Position numbers and translations under genes: made by a program | DNA from: Microcoleus sp. FACHB-672 | GTDB lineage: Bacteria > Cyanobacteriota > Cyanobacteriia > Cyanobacteriales > Oscillatoriaceae | Reading direction: 5' to 3' | Assembly (NCBI RefSeq): GCF_014695725.1 | Contig: NZ_JACJOU010000017.1 | Span: 62,001 to 126,000 of the forward strand | Length of the DNA stretch: 64,000 nucleotides | In this document: piece by piece, positions 37,126 through 47,294 of the stretch | Position numbering within the stretch: the stretch's first letter is position 1 | How the letters are laid out: every line of letters starts with the position of its first letter | The notes under the pieces: model-generated | The model's database searches: none | What the model saw: the letters and a program-made list of their open reading frames with translations, nothing else | What the model was told of the DNA's origin: nothing

Positions 37126-38547
37126 ATGCGTAAAACCAAAATTATCTGCACCCTTGGCCCCGCTAGTTCCGATTACGAGACGATTAAAGCAATGGTTGAG
37201 GCCGGCATGGATGTCGCCCGCCTCAACTTTTCTCATGGAGCATACGCAACCCACGAGAAAAACATTCACCTCTTGCAGGAAGTCTCTGCTGAACTCAATC
37301 GTCCTCTAGCCATTCTCCAAGATTTACAAGGCCCGAAAATACGGGTGGGAGACATGGAAGAAGGGTCCATTCTCAGAGCCGGTGAGAAAACTGTGATCAC
37401 CATGAATGAAGTCACCGGCACCGCAGAGCGATTTAGTTCCACCTATAAGGGACTCGCCTCCGATGTTAAGGAGGGAGAACCCTTGCTCATTAATGATGGA
37501 CTGCTTAGCCTTCGGGTGGACAAAGTGGCCGGCAGTGAAATTTATGCAACCGTGATTCATGGTGGACCCTTGGAAAGTCACAAGGGGATTAACCTGAGTC
37601 AATCTTCGATCTCGACTCCTGCTTTAACAGACAAAGACATCGAAGACTTAAATTTTGGCTTGAGCCAAAATGTTGATTATGTGGCGCTTTCCTTTGTTCG
37701 GGAAGCTTCGGATATCAAAGAAGTTAAAGGTGCCGTTAAGCGCAAGGACAAAGCAACGAATGTGGTTGCTAAGGTGGAACGTCACGAAGCGGTAGAAGAA
37801 CTCGAAGGCATTGTCGATGCTGCTGATGTGGTGATGGTAGCGCGAGGGGACTTGGGTGTGGAAATGCCCTTGGAACAGGTTCCTATTATCCAAAAGTCGA
37901 TTATTGAAATGTGCCACAGCCATCTGAAGCCGGTGATCACGGCGACTCAGATGTTAGAGTCAATGATTTACAACCCCCGGCCCACTCGTGCCGAGGTTTC
38001 TGACGTCGCAAATGCCATCATTGATGGGACAGATGCGATTATGCTTTCCGGAGAGACGGCAGTTGGGCGCTACCCAGTGGAAACAGTCAAAACAATGGCC
38101 CGAATTGCGGAAACGGTAGAGGCACGGTTAGTTCGCTCTACCAAGTACCTCAACGGAGTCAAGGATTTGGAGATGTCCAACTCTGTGGCCCATGCGGCTT
38201 GTCAGTTAGCAGAAGATTTAAAGGCAAAAGCGATTATCTGCTTTACAGAACATGGATTTACCGCTCGAATACTGTCTAAATACCGGCAGCCAATTCCTGT
38301 CATTGCCTTAACACCTTCAGAGTTGGTGCAGCGCCGGCTGGCTCTCTATTGGGGTGTGCGAGCGCTTCTCCTTGAGCAAGTTTCTGGTACCGATCAAATG
38401 ATTTGCTTAGCAGAAAACGCTGTGCTTGAAGCTGGATATGTCTCGAAGGGAGATATTGTTGTCATGACTGCCGGCTTGCCCTTGCCTTATACTGGCGTGA
38501 CAAATTTAATTAAGGTTCACCGCATTGGGGAAACTCAGTTGGTTTAG
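37126..38547 (+). CDS. pyk: Pyruvate kinase
   Basis: A 473-residue glycolytic enzyme making pyruvate and ATP from phosphoenolpyruvate and ADP. All signatures are present: TKIICTLGPAS, MDVARLNFSHG, the inserted B domain, KVERHEAVEEL, ARGDLGVEMP, ITATQMLESM and GTDAIMLSGETAVGRYP. The C-terminal allosteric domain is complete, without the extra PEP-utiliser domain some cyanobacterial isoforms carry. Its stop codon is directly followed by the stop codon of the minus-strand DUF1338 gene, with no bases between. Confidence 0.97.
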   Translation: MRKTKIICTLGPASSDYETIKAMVEAGMDVARLNFSHGAYATHEKNIHLLQEVSAELNRPLAILQDLQGPKIRVGDMEEGSILRAGEKTVITMNEVTGTAERFSSTYKGLASDVKEGEPLLINDGLLSLRVDKVAGSEIYATVIHGGPLESHKGINLSQSSISTPALTDKDIEDLNFGLSQNVDYVALSFVREASDIKEVKGAVKRKDKATNVVAKVERHEAVEELEGIVDAADVVMVARGDLGVEMPLEQVPIIQKSIIEMCHSHLKPVITATQMLESMIYNPRPTRAEVSDVANAIIDGTDAIMLSGETAVGRYPVETVKTMARIAETVEARLVRSTKYLNGVKDLEMSNSVAHAACQLAEDLKAKAIICFTEHGFTARILSKYRQPIPVIALTPSELVQRRLALYWGVRALLLEQVSGTDQMICLAENAVLEAGYVSKGDIVVMTAGLPLPYTGVTNLIKVHRIGETQLV

Positions 38548-39507
38548 TTATTGCTCCACTCCCTCGTCCGCAATGCGCGTCATTTCAAATAAATTTTGGG
38601 CGTTAGGGCCGAGAAATGCTTCAAATAGTGCGGTTTGTCCGGGCGCAATTTCTATGAGGTTGCGCTCGGCTATTTCGTAATAGGCGTATGTCCAGGGTAT
38701 ATAGATGATTTCTCTGCTGATATCATCTCGCACCGGCACGTTTTCTGTGATGGCTTGAGTTGCTGTCTGACGCAAACCTGTGCTTCGGTTACCTTCGATT
38801 TCGGCTTTCATGGGAACGCCTCGTTCGGTTAAGCCACGGGCTGTGGTTTCGATATTGGGGTATTGTTGGGTATTGTGGCGGTTGATGTAGCCGGTGAAGT
38901 GGTTCACGGCATAACCATGCAGCAGCACCCAAGCTCCATATTGAGTGATTTTATTAACAGTTTCGACGGTTGAGTGTAAGGGGCGTTGCCAAGGACGAGT
39001 AAAGATTTTTTGCAGTTGATTGGCAATATTTTCCGTCTCTGCTGTGTTCATTAGAGAGGCAATTGATTGGATTTCTATTGCGAGATCGGTGGTGACAGTT
39101 TGATAAATTAATTCCGCAATGTCTGCCGGCATTTCTTCCACAATCAGTTCACTGATAAAGAGTTTGGGTAAATCAAATTGCTCTTGCTGGGGGTGCCGGT
39201 AATGACGCGCATAAAGTTTTTGATCGGGAAAAGATAATTCTCCAGCAACGAAGTAACCCAAAGCTTCGGCAATCTGCCCGATATATTCAATCCCTAAGTT
39301 TTTCTTGCCTTCGGGAGTTTCCACATTTAGACGCAAGGAACGGAAAGCAATGTGGTCATTGGCGACTGTGCCGCCGGCTTGCAGAATCATTTGCTGGTAG
39401 ATGCCGGCATAGCTTACCCTGGCGCTGTAATCTTCCCAAAGTTTATTCCACAGCTTGCCGACTATTTCGATATTTTTTAAGTTGGTATCAGATGAGTTGG
39501 CTATCAT
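38548..39507 (-). CDS. DUF1338 protein, HglS-like 2-oxoadipate dioxygenase/decarboxylase
   Basis: A 319-residue protein of the DUF1338 family, whose characterised member HglS turns 2-oxoadipate into 2-hydroxyglutarate with Fe(II) and oxygen. Candidate metal ligands are H52 in NDHIAFRSL, the His in YAVNHFTGYINRH and the Glu in YAYYEIAERN. Family membership rests on these blocks and the length. The same region holds a class III aminotransferase and an aldehyde dehydrogenase, suggesting a role in lysine/2-aminoadipate breakdown, but this is inference. The gene abuts pyk end to end. Confidence 0.8.
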   Translation of the reverse strand: MIANSSDTNLKNIEIVGKLWNKLWEDYSARVSYAGIYQQMILQAGGTVANDHIAFRSLRLNVETPEGKKNLGIEYIGQIAEALGYFVAGELSFPDQKLYARHYRHPQQEQFDLPKLFISELIVEEMPADIAELIYQTVTTDLAIEIQSIASLMNTAETENIANQLQKIFTRPWQRPLHSTVETVNKITQYGAWVLLHGYAVNHFTGYINRHNTQQYPNIETTARGLTERGVPMKAEIEGNRSTGLRQTATQAITENVPVRDDISREIIYIPWTYAYYEIAERNLIEIAPGQTALFEAFLGPNAQNLFEMTRIADEGVEQ

Positions 39508-39695
39508 TGATGCTACACTCCTTAATCTGTTATTTTTTATTTTAAAATTAAATATTAAGTTTAAGTATATTTTTAATCAAGTTAAAAATATAAAAACTCA
39601 AATCTTAAGCAAAAAAAACAATATAATCAAGCAAATTGACTTATATGGTTTTAAATATTTGGAGTTTCTGTATCCAACTATCATCTTTGTATTAG

Positions 39696-39726
39696 CCGCA
39701 GATAAACGCAGATAAACGCAGATAAA
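39696..39726. repeat. Dispersed GCAGATAAAC repeat, copy 2
   Basis: Three tandem GCAGATAAA units led by CC. It is the reverse complement of the element at 8913-8940 and is related to the arms at 60178-60244. Confidence 0.65.
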
Positions 39727-39860
39727 TACAGGATGCCGTCAGGTATGGGCAGATGATACTAAATTCCGGTTGGCTAAACCTCCTTTTTTAGGAGCGAAAC
39801 TTTATTAACAATGGTTCATCAGTCGAAAAAGAAAACCGGCACTCTTGCGAACCGCCTTTT

Positions 39861-39885
39861 AGCCTGTGGTGAATGACCACAGGCT
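39861..39885 (-). terminator. Hairpin after the aminotransferase gene
   Basis: AGCCTGTGGT pairs perfectly with ACCACAGGCT around GAATG, 28 bases past the minus-strand aminotransferase stop. The U-run is weak on the minus strand, so it may be a processed 3' end rather than a pure intrinsic terminator. Confidence 0.55.
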
Positions 39886-39912
39886 GGCTTTATGCCGTTT
39901 TTATGTATTTAC

Positions 39913-41220
39913 TTAACAACCTAATTCTTCAAACAACTCTGTGAGAATCTGCAAAGCCGTTTCGATCTGGTCGCTTTCAATAACTAAAGGTGGGCAAAAC
40001 CGAATCGCAGATTTACCGCAACCCAGTAATAATAATCCTTTGTAAAAAGCCCGATCCACAATTTGATCACGTAACTCGGAATTTAAATGACCTTCGCCAT
40101 CAAGTAAATCGATTGCCACCATCAAACCTTTACCTCGTGGCAAAGAAACTCGACTAAACCGGCTTGCCAGCTTACTTAGCCCTGCTTGTAATAACTCGCC
40201 CATTTTATAAGCATTGTCAATCAAACCGGCTTCCAGCAATCGTAACGTCGCATTCGCAGCAGCACAGGCAACGGGATTGCCCCCGAAGGTTGTTGCATGA
40301 GAACCGGGCGGCCACGTCATTAACTCAGGTCGAGATAAAATAGCACCGAGAGGCAAACCGCTGGCAATGCCTTTCGCAAGGGTAATAATATCTGGCATCA
40401 CACCCCAATGTTCAGTGGCAAAAAGTTTGCCGCTGCGCCCCATGCCGGCTTGCACTTCATCAACAATCATAAGGATGCCGTGGCGAGAGCAAATGCTGCG
40501 AATACGCTCTAAAAAGCCATCTTCCGGCACAATATAACCGCCTTCTCCTTGAATCGGTTCAACAACAATCGCCGCAACTTCAGTGGGTGGCAATACTGTG
40601 GGGAAAAGCTTTTGTTCTAGGTAATCCAGGCTTTCATGGGTGCCGTAAGGGATATGGGTAACACCAGGTAATAATGGCCCAAATTGCTGGCGCTGGACGG
40701 TTTTAGAGCCGGTGAGAGACATTGCGCCATAGGTGCGCCCGTGAAAAGCGCCCAAGAAGGCGATGATCAGTGATCGCCCCGTATAGTAACGCGCCAGTTT
40801 TATCGCCCCTTCGTTCGACTCAGCCCCAGAATTGCTGAAAAATACCCGCGCACCATTGGGGAAGGGAGCACGTTTGGCTAAGTCTTCTGCCAGTTGCACC
40901 ATCGGTTCATAATAAAAATCAGTTCCCGACATATGCACTAGACGCGCAGACTGCTCTTGGATAGCTGCGACAACTTCAGGATGAGCATGGCCGGTTGCCG
41001 TGACTGCGATGCCGGCAGTTAAGTCTAAAAAAACGTTGCCATCCACATCTTCGAGCATACAGCCGGCACCACGAGCGGCAACTAATGGGTAGCCACGGGT
41101 GTAGGAAGGGGACGTTACCGCCTGATCTCGCTCCACAAGCGCACGGGCGCGAGGCCCAGGCAGGGAGGTTACGAGGTGGGGAGTACGAGGCAGAGTCCTG
41201 TTGTTGGGAAAGCTGAACAT
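39913..41220 (-). CDS. Class III PLP-dependent aminotransferase
   Basis: A 435-residue aminotransferase of the ornithine/4-aminobutyrate group. The cofactor-binding lysine is K283 in ITLAKGIASGLPLGA, the PLP-contacting aspartate is D254 in IVDEVQAGMGR, and SGAESNEGAIKLAR and GRTYGAMSLTGS are typical. The long N-terminus with PGPRARALVERD is shared by a subgroup often labelled acetylornithine or 4-aminobutyrate aminotransferase and that includes archaeal omega-aminotransferases and racemases. The substrate cannot be fixed from sequence. Its setting near an aldehyde dehydrogenase and a HglS-like enzyme makes lysine, 2-aminoadipate or GABA turnover plausible. Confidence 0.85.
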   Translation of the reverse strand: MFSFPNNRTLPRTPHLVTSLPGPRARALVERDQAVTSPSYTRGYPLVAARGAGCMLEDVDGNVFLDLTAGIAVTATGHAHPEVVAAIQEQSARLVHMSGTDFYYEPMVQLAEDLAKRAPFPNGARVFFSNSGAESNEGAIKLARYYTGRSLIIAFLGAFHGRTYGAMSLTGSKTVQRQQFGPLLPGVTHIPYGTHESLDYLEQKLFPTVLPPTEVAAIVVEPIQGEGGYIVPEDGFLERIRSICSRHGILMIVDEVQAGMGRSGKLFATEHWGVMPDIITLAKGIASGLPLGAILSRPELMTWPPGSHATTFGGNPVACAAANATLRLLEAGLIDNAYKMGELLQAGLSKLASRFSRVSLPRGKGLMVAIDLLDGEGHLNSELRDQIVDRAFYKGLLLLGCGKSAIRFCPPLVIESDQIETALQILTELFEELGC

Positions 41221-41551
41221 AGCAATTAAAGATAAGGGTAATACGATTTTAAATTTTAGATTTTAGATTTGAGAGGGGAAATTTGAGGGATTAAGCGGCT
41301 TTGGGGAATAATAAATATTGCAAACTTTATGCAAAAAATAAAAATTTCGCGCTATAAATCTTGATGAAAAATTGAAAAGAATCACCGCCTGAAAATTAAA
41401 TCATAAGCAGTCCAGGGGAAAAAAAGCAGTTTATGGGTTAAATACTCGCTTTTTAGGGCAAATTTAGTTCTCATAAAGCTAAATACAAGAGTTAAGCATT
41501 TGGCAGTTAGTTAAAATTAGGTGGGCACACAGAGCTGCTATCAAGCTGTTG
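41221..41551. other. Divergent promoter region
   Basis: A non-coding gap between the divergent aminotransferase and hybrid kinase genes, AT-rich near 41330-41400. It must carry both promoters, but no clear -10/-35 pair was picked out. No NtcA-type GTA-N8-TAC site was seen. Confidence 0.5.
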
Positions 41552-44500
41552 ATGAACACAATGCGTTGGCTGGGCTATCTCTTAGGCTGGAGTAACTCGA
41601 TGAAATTGAAGTTTCCGCATCTGCGGCGCTATGGCGTAGCTGTAGTGGCTGTGGCGCTAGCGCTGCTCCTGACACTCCTACTCGGACCATTGCTAAAAGC
41701 CACTCCCACTCCACTGTTTTTTGGCGCTGTGGCCCTCAGCTCTTGGTATGGTGGCTTCCCGTGTGGGTTACTGGCCACTATTTTATCTGCCCTGTCCCTC
41801 CAATACTTTTTTGTCGAACCGATCTATTCGTTTCAAGGTGCCGCATTACAGGACATCTTGCTGCTGGGCATATTTATAATGGTGGCGCTGCTGATCAGTT
41901 CGCTCAACGCCGCCCGCCTAAAGGCGGAAAAGCGTCTGAAAGTCAGTGAAGAGGGTTTCCGCTTGCTGGTGCAGAGTGTGAAAGATTACGCGATTTTCCG
42001 GCTCGATCCTCAGGGGTATGTGGTTACTTGGAATGAGGGAGCAGAACGCATTAAGGGTTATCAAGCCAAAGAGATTATTGGTGAGCATTTCTCCCGCTTT
42101 TACACTGCTGAAGACCTTGCACAAAGTAGGCCAGAACGCATCCTGCAGGTGACCGCTGCTGAAGGTCGGTTTGAAGATAAGGGTTGGCGCATTCGTAAGG
42201 ATGGTTCGCGGTTCTGGGCTGATGCGATCATCACAGCCTTACGAGACGAAGCCGGCAACCTCATAGGCTTCTCAAAAGTAACACGCGATATTACTGCTAC
42301 AAAGATCGCAGAGGAAGAAATCAAAATATCTCTGAAACAGCTATCAGATATAAAATTTGCTTTAGATGAATCTGTGATCGTAGCCCGAACCGATCATAGA
42401 GGAATTATTAATTTTGTTAATAATAAGTTTTGTGAGATTTCTAAGTTTTCTCAAGAAGAACTGGTAGGGCAAGACCACCGAATTCTTAATTCTGGATATC
42501 ATCCCAAAGAATTTTTTAGAACTTTGTGGGAAACGATTTCTAGCGGGAAAGTTTGGGAAGGAGAAATTAAGAACCGAGCGAAAGATGGAACGTATTACTG
42601 GGTAGATACAACCATTGTTCCTTTGGTCGATGAACAAGGAAAACCCTTTCAATATTTAGCCATTCGATCCGATATCACGGAACTAAAACGGGTAGAGGAA
42701 GAGTTGAGAATCCGAGCGCGACAGCAAGAAGCGATTGCTCAACTGGGTCAGCAAGCACTTTCGGGCACGGATCTTGGGGCGCTGATGGATGCAGCAGTAA
42801 GGCTGATTGCCCAAACTCTAGAAGTTGAGTATTGCAAAGTTTTAGAACTGCTACCGGGGGGTAACACCTTGCTGCTGAGAGCCGGCGTGGGGTGGCAGGA
42901 AGGATTGGTTGGTCACGGCACCGTAGGTACAGGAATGGATTCACAAGCCGGCTACACCTTAGCGTCTTCTGAGCCGGTAGTTGTTACGGATCTGCGAACT
43001 GAAACAAGATTCTCTGGCCCTCCTTTGCTGCACAACCACGGGGTTATTAGTGGTCTAAGCCTAATCATTTTGGGTTCAAGGTCGCTGTCGAATGAGGCCG
43101 GTCTGACATTGCAAAGCGACCTTCAAAACGCTCGACCTTGGGGGGTTTTGGGCACCCACACAACCAAGCACCGGAGGTTCAGCAAAGATGATATTCACTT
43201 TTTCCAAGCCGCTGCAAACATTCTGGCGCAAGCGATTCAACGCCAGGGTGTGGAAGAAGAACGTGCCCGAATTTTAGAGCGTGAGCAAGCAGCCCGCGCA
43301 GAAGCGGAGGCAAGCGAGCGGTACAATCGTTTCTTCGCCGAAGCCGTTCCCCACATCATTTGGACTGCGCGACCGGATGGTTGGCTGGATTATTATAACC
43401 AGCGCTGGGTTGACTACACCGGCATGACGGTCGAACAAACTCAGGGCTGGGGATGGCAGCCGGTGTTGCATCCTGACGATGTCCAGAAGTGTATTGACAC
43501 CTGGAGCCACAGCGTTCAGACGGGCGAGCCTTACGAAATCGAATACCGCTTTAAAAGGGCTTCTGACGGGCAATATCGCTGGCATTTAGGTCGGGCTTTG
43601 CCAATGCGCGATCACAATGGTGAAATCGTGAAGTGGTTCGGAACTGGCACAGACATTGATGAGCAGAAGCAGGCAGATGAAGAACGCGTTCAACTCTTGA
43701 AGCGCGAGCAAAGCGCACGGGCTATTGCTGAATCCGCCAGTGAAATGGTACAGCGTCTCCAAGCGGTCACGGATGCGGCGATCGCCCATCTATCGCTAGA
43801 TGAGCTGCTTAATGAGTTACTTGATCGCCTCTGTGAAGTTCTGTGGGTCGATACGGCGACAGTTTTGCTGCTGGAGGCTGAAAGTAATACGCTGGTGGTG
43901 CGGGCTGCTAGGGGAGTTGAGGGGGAAATTGAACAGCAAGTCCGCATACCTATGGGTCAGGGATTAGCCGGACGCATTGCTGTTGACCGTCAGCCGGTGT
44001 TGATTGACCAGGATGCTTATACTCTAGCCTACAGCCCAATCTTCCAAGACAAACAGATTCAATCGCTGATGGGTGTTCCGCTGCTCGTTGAAGATAGAGT
44101 GCTGGGAGTTGTCCAAGTCGGCACCCTGAATATCCGCAACTTCACTTCAGACGATTTACATCTGCTTCAGCTTGTGGCTGAGCGCGTTGCTTTGGCGATT
44201 GATCGTGCCAACCTGTACGAGGCAGAACAGCACGCACGTACTCAAGCAGAAGCGGCTAACCGCATTAAAGATGAGTTTCTGGCAATTGTCTCTCACGAAC
44301 TCCGCACGCCGCTCAACTCAATTTTGGGCTGGTCGCAAATGCTCCGCAGCCAGAAGTTAAATGATGCAATTAGGGCTAAAGCACTGGAAACGATTGAGCG
44401 TAATGCCAAGCAACAGGTGAGAGTGATCGACGATATTCTCGATATGTCCCGCATCCTGCGCGGCAAGATTCGCTTGAATGTGATTCCAGTTAACTTGGCA

Positions 44501-45391
44501 GGAATTGTTGAGGAGACATTAGAGACATTTAAACCGGCACTGGATGCCAAGAATATTCAAGTAGAGTCCATACTTGCCGGCTCAAACAGCACAGTTGCAG
44601 GCGATCCAGATCGCTTGCAACAAATTATTAACAATTTGCTTTCAAATGCCATCAAGTTTACCCCTGAAGGCGGACGGGTGGAAGTCAAACTGGAGCCGGC
44701 AGGTAAGCACGTCCAACTTACGGTAAGCGACACCGGCATTGGAATTGATGCTGAGTTTCTGCCTCATGTATTTGAAGGGTTCCGCCAAGCTGATAGTTCA
44801 ACAACACGAACACACGGTGGGCTAGGGTTAGGATTGACGATTGTTCGCTATCTTGCAGAACTGCATGGCGGGACGGTTAAGGTATTTAGTGAAGGCAAAG
44901 ACAAGGGAGCGACATTTAGGGTGAAGTTGCCACTAGCGACGAAAGCGCGAGTTTCGCAGCTAGAAGCAACAGAAGTTGGAAGTGAAGGAACCTCCCAAGA
45001 CTTGTGGGTACTGGATGGCTTGCAGGTGCTGGTTGTGGATGATGATCCCGATACCTGCGAATTAATTGCCACGGTGTTAACCCATTACGGGGTGAGCGTA
45101 ACGGCGGTTTCATCAGCCCGTGACGCGTTTACAGCGCTTGAACAGCTAACACCCGATGTGTTGGTGAGCGACATCGGAATGCCTGGAGAAAATGGCTACC
45201 AGCTGATCCGCAAGCTCAGGCAGCAAGAAGCAGCGCGGGGGGAACAGATTCCGGCTGTGGCGTTGACGGCATTTGCCAGAGACGAGGATCGCCGGCAAGC
45301 GATGCTGGCAGGATTTCAAATGCACGTCTCCAAGCCGGTTGAGCCGGCTGAGTTGGCGAAAGTGATTGCTAAGCTTGCTAGTTTAAGTTAG
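41552..45391 (+). CDS. Membrane hybrid sensor kinase (DUF4118-PAS-PAS-GAF-PAS-GAF-HK-REC)
   Basis: A protein of about 1279 residues. Order: DUF4118/KdpD-like membrane domain (about residues 28-118, four helices), PAS (about 130-250), PAS (about 265-385), GAF (about 400-565), PAS (about 580-705), GAF (about 740-895), HisKA with SHELRTPLNSILGWS, HATPase with NNLLSNAIKFTPEGG, DTGIGI and GGLGLGLTIV, and a C-terminal receiver with VDDDPDTCEL and Asp in VSDIGMPGENG. It probably integrates several signals; neither GAF shows an obvious chromophore-binding cysteine, so phytochrome function is not suggested. I use the ATG at 41552; a TTG lies one codon before it. No partner regulator is adjacent. Confidence 0.9.
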   Translation: MNTMRWLGYLLGWSNSMKLKFPHLRRYGVAVVAVALALLLTLLLGPLLKATPTPLFFGAVALSSWYGGFPCGLLATILSALSLQYFFVEPIYSFQGAALQDILLLGIFIMVALLISSLNAARLKAEKRLKVSEEGFRLLVQSVKDYAIFRLDPQGYVVTWNEGAERIKGYQAKEIIGEHFSRFYTAEDLAQSRPERILQVTAAEGRFEDKGWRIRKDGSRFWADAIITALRDEAGNLIGFSKVTRDITATKIAEEEIKISLKQLSDIKFALDESVIVARTDHRGIINFVNNKFCEISKFSQEELVGQDHRILNSGYHPKEFFRTLWETISSGKVWEGEIKNRAKDGTYYWVDTTIVPLVDEQGKPFQYLAIRSDITELKRVEEELRIRARQQEAIAQLGQQALSGTDLGALMDAAVRLIAQTLEVEYCKVLELLPGGNTLLLRAGVGWQEGLVGHGTVGTGMDSQAGYTLASSEPVVVTDLRTETRFSGPPLLHNHGVISGLSLIILGSRSLSNEAGLTLQSDLQNARPWGVLGTHTTKHRRFSKDDIHFFQAAANILAQAIQRQGVEEERARILEREQAARAEAEASERYNRFFAEAVPHIIWTARPDGWLDYYNQRWVDYTGMTVEQTQGWGWQPVLHPDDVQKCIDTWSHSVQTGEPYEIEYRFKRASDGQYRWHLGRALPMRDHNGEIVKWFGTGTDIDEQKQADEERVQLLKREQSARAIAESASEMVQRLQAVTDAAIAHLSLDELLNELLDRLCEVLWVDTATVLLLEAESNTLVVRAARGVEGEIEQQVRIPMGQGLAGRIAVDRQPVLIDQDAYTLAYSPIFQDKQIQSLMGVPLLVEDRVLGVVQVGTLNIRNFTSDDLHLLQLVAERVALAIDRANLYEAEQHARTQAEAANRIKDEFLAIVSHELRTPLNSILGWSQMLRSQKLNDAIRAKALETIERNAKQQVRVIDDILDMSRILRGKIRLNVIPVNLAGIVEETLETFKPALDAKNIQVESILAGSNSTVAGDPDRLQQIINNLLSNAIKFTPEGGRVEVKLEPAGKHVQLTVSDTGIGIDAEFLPHVFEGFRQADSSTTRTHGGLGLGLTIVRYLAELHGGTVKVFSEGKDKGATFRVKLPLATKARVSQLEATEVGSEGTSQDLWVLDGLQVLVVDDDPDTCELIATVLTHYGVSVTAVSSARDAFTALEQLTPDVLVSDIGMPGENGYQLIRKLRQQEAARGEQIPAVALTAFARDEDRRQAMLAGFQMHVSKPVEPAELAKVIAKLASLS

Positions 45392-45424
45392 GGGCATGGG
45401 GCATGGGGGATTGGGCATGGGGAA
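45391..45424. repeat. G-rich short repeat (GGGGCAT)n
   Basis: Tandem GGGGCAT/GGGGGAT units lying between the hybrid kinase and aldehyde dehydrogenase genes and overlapping the kinase stop codon by one base. It is the same family, in the other orientation, as the CCCCATT repeats elsewhere. Confidence 0.7.
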
Positions 45425-45477
45425 GATTAAGTATTCTCCCACTGTCGCGCTCTCCCACTGCCTCACTCAGCGCTCCC

Positions 45478-46962
45478 CTAATGATTGTCAATTTGGGCGC
45501 GTTGCAGACGACCTGAAAAATCTACATAAACACTTTTCCATTCTGTAAACACATCGAGGACAGCGCTGCCGGCTTCCCGGTGTCCATTGCCTGTTTGCTT
45601 AACTCCACCAAAAGGTAAATGCACTTCTGCGCCAATGGTTGGGCCATTAATGTAAGTGATGCCGGCTTCGATGTCGCGCATGGCTTGGAAGGCTCGGTTT
45701 ACATCGCGGGTATAGACGGATGAGGATAAACCGTAGGGTGTGTCGTTGAGAACTGCGATCGCTTCTTCAAATGAATTGATTTCGATGAGGGCGACAACCG
45801 GCCCAAAAATTTCTTCGCGGGCAACTCGCATATCGGGAGTGACCTGATCAAGAATCGTTGGCTGGAAGAAGAAACCTTTTTTAATTGGGCCTTCAGTTGC
45901 TCTCTCGCCGCCGGTTAATATTTTTGCGCCTTCACTGCGGGCGACTTCCATATAATCCATCACCCGCTGCAACTGCACGCCGTTGATAATTGGGCCGATT
46001 TGTGTGTCTGGATCAGTGCCGGCACCGATCCGCAATTTGCCGGTGCTTTCCAGCAGCATGGCGGTGAATTTGTCTTTGATATCGCGGTGCAGGATCAGCC
46101 GGCTGGTGGCGGTGCAGCGCTGGCCGGCTGTGCCAAAAGCGCCCCAAAGTGCGCCTTCGAGTGCTAGTTCTAAGTCGGCATCTTCCATCACGACTTGGGC
46201 ATTTTTACCGCCCATTTCCAGGCAAACGCGCTTGTGAGTGCGGCTGCAAATCTCGCCAACATGGGCACCTGTCTGGGATGAGCCGGTAAAGGAAACTAAA
46301 TCGACACCCGGATGCTCTACTAAAGCTTGACCGACTTCTTCTCCCAAACCATGAATTAAATTAACGACTCCCGGTGGTAAGCCGGCATCATGGAATATCT
46401 GGATCAAGAAGTTTGCACAAGCCGGCGTATCTTCGGCAGGTTTAAGGATGATGGTGTTGCCGCACACGAGGGCCGGTAATGCTTTCCAGCATGGTATGGC
46501 GACGGGAAAATTCCAGGGCGTGATCAGGGCGCACACTCCTATCGGCATTCGCACGGTCATCGCAAATTTATTCGGCATCTCTGAGGTCGTTGTTTGACCA
46601 AATAGCCGCCGGCCTTCTCCCGCATAGTAAAAAGCGCAATCAACGCCTTCTTGCACGTCTCCACGGGATTCGGTGATGGGTTTACCCATCTCTAGGCTCA
46701 TCAGGTGGGCGAGTTCTTCTTTGCGTTGAAGTAACAGTTCTCCAACGCGGTAGATAAATTCGGCACGGTTTGGGGCCGGCACTAAACGCCATTTCTGGTA
46801 GGCGCGGCGGGCTGCTTGAACGGCTTTGTCGGCATCGGTGCTGTCGGAATGGGGAAATGTGGCAACGAGTTCGTGCCAGTTGGCGGGGTTGCGGCTTTCT
46901 AGGGTGGCTTCTGATTGGGCCGGCATCCATTGGCCATCGATGTAGTTAAGGCAAGTATACAT
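45478..46962 (-). CDS. NAD(P)-dependent aldehyde dehydrogenase
   Basis: A 494-residue aldehyde dehydrogenase. Catalytic C283 lies in [12 protein letters not shown], general base E249 in [11 protein letters not shown], and the oxyanion Asn is N151 in [10 protein letters not shown]. The C-terminal [18 protein letters not shown] places it in a semialdehyde dehydrogenase-like subgroup. It turns an aldehyde into an acid using NAD or NADP. Candidate substrates are succinic, 2-oxoglutaric or 2-aminoadipic semialdehyde; the neighbouring aminotransferase and HglS-like genes favour amino-acid breakdown, but no direct evidence separates these. Confidence 0.88.
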   Translation of the reverse strand: MYTCLNYIDGQWMPAQSEATLESRNPANWHELVATFPHSDSTDADKAVQAARRAYQKWRLVPAPNRAEFIYRVGELLLQRKEELAHLMSLEMGKPITESRGDVQEGVDCAFYYAGEGRRLFGQTTTSEMPNKFAMTVRMPIGVCALITPWNFPVAIPCWKALPALVCGNTIILKPAEDTPACANFLIQIFHDAGLPPGVVNLIHGLGEEVGQALVEHPGVDLVSFTGSSQTGAHVGEICSRTHKRVCLEMGGKNAQVVMEDADLELALEGALWGAFGTAGQRCTATSRLILHRDIKDKFTAMLLESTGKLRIGAGTDPDTQIGPIINGVQLQRVMDYMEVARSEGAKILTGGERATEGPIKKGFFFQPTILDQVTPDMRVAREEIFGPVVALIEINSFEEAIAVLNDTPYGLSSSVYTRDVNRAFQAMRDIEAGITYINGPTIGAEVHLPFGGVKQTGNGHREAGSAVLDVFTEWKSVYVDFSGRLQRAQIDNH

Positions 46963-47294
46963 TGCTGGTTGGGGGGTTGAGTTTTGGGTTGAGATAAGAG
47001 AATTCCGAAATTTTTTGTGTTTCTCCCTTTCCTACGTGCTTGGAAGATTAGGGGATTTGGGGATTGTGTTTATTTGTTAGGTTTTTTGAGTTTATGTGAG
47101 GGGATATTCGCGGTCTTTGCCGCCAATTTTTTAATTGTCATTGTCTATTTTTGTTGTAACTCACGAATTGGGAATTGTGGGGCAGCCAAATGGTAGACGC
47201 ATAAGGAAGTGGCTTAGAAAAAAGCGGTTTTTCCAGATGCTGCAAGGGATTTTCGGAATCAAGTAGCAGAAAGTTACTTGATGGATTATTTCTT
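46963..47294. other. Divergent region before the RGSGR gene
   Basis: A 332-base gap between aldehyde dehydrogenase (minus) and the RGSGR gene (plus). It holds a weak hairpin near 47218-47237 (GAAAAA/TTTTTC). No clear -10/-35 pair, NtcA box or published HetR-type inverted repeat was recognised. The ribosome-binding site of the RGSGR gene is weak. Confidence 0.5.

Larger units (their letters stand above)
39508..39912. other. Intergenic region with repeats
   Basis: A 405-base non-coding gap between two minus-strand genes. The left half is AT-rich and probably carries the promoter of the DUF1338 gene. It also holds the GCAGATAAAC tandem repeat (39696-39726) and a perfect hairpin (39861-39885) beyond the aminotransferase stop codon. 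Confidence 0.6.

Noticed and set aside
41552-45391. Phytochrome-like photoreceptor
   Set aside because: Neither GAF domain shows the chromophore-binding cysteine context, and no PHY domain is seen.
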